DNA of 6,277 nt from Myxococcales bacterium. GTDB taxonomy: Bacteria > Myxococcota_A > Polyangia > Polyangiales > Polyangiaceae. Location of the stretch: contig JAAFHJ010000301.1 of the NCBI GenBank assembly GCA_013298325.1, forward strand, positions 1 through 6,277, read 5' to 3'. Made by a program: the position numbers and the translations under genes. Below are positions 6,263 through 6,277 of this stretch, one piece after another. Within the stretch, counting starts at the first letter, position 1, and each line of letters starts with the position of its first letter. A model generated the notes under the pieces. The model saw only the letters and a program-made list of their open reading frames with translations. It was not told where the DNA came from and searched no databases.

Positions 6263-6277
6263 GCCCGTCACCCCCAG

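Overview
The window is GC-rich DNA with strongly GC-biased codon use. It looks like a large-genome soil or sediment proteobacterium, most likely a member of the Deltaproteobacteria/Myxococcota. I base that on base composition, on the FeoB variety (a CQCMST motif where many FeoBs have YxPCxxT), and on a transposase of the long HUH type that is common in those genomes. This placement is inference; there is no phylogenetic marker in the window.

Layout. (1) Positions 1-1156, minus strand: an NAD(P)-dependent aldehyde dehydrogenase whose C-terminus runs off the left edge. Its catalytic core is intact, but the N-terminal segment lies in a different frame from the rest. (2) Positions about 1157-1186: a very short divergent intergenic region holding a 7-1-7 inverted repeat (TGAAAAC-G-GTTTTCA) that looks like a Fur box. 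(3) Positions 1182-4900, plus strand: a tight three-gene cluster of feoA (4-bp overlap), feoB (3-bp gap) and a membrane sensor histidine kinase. (4) Positions 4888-4990: a short tandem-repeat block rich in GGTTAG and TAGATCTA that starts inside the last codons of the kinase. It is followed by about 290 bp of apparently non-coding, C-rich sequence. (5) Positions 5279-6262, minus strand: a Y1/HUH single-strand transposase of the IS200-like/RAYT type, with two small hairpins at its 3' end.

How the parts may work together. FeoA and FeoB form the ferrous-iron uptake system, and the putative Fur box would repress the cluster when iron is plentiful. The histidine kinase is apparently co-transcribed and translationally coupled to feoB. 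This makes it a candidate sensor for iron, redox or envelope state tied to Fe2+ uptake, but no response regulator is present in the window. The feoAB-kinase arrangement, the operator overlapping the feoA start codon, the broken aldehyde dehydrogenase N-terminus and the repeat block are the points most worth a second look. I see no RNA gene, CRISPR array or phage module.
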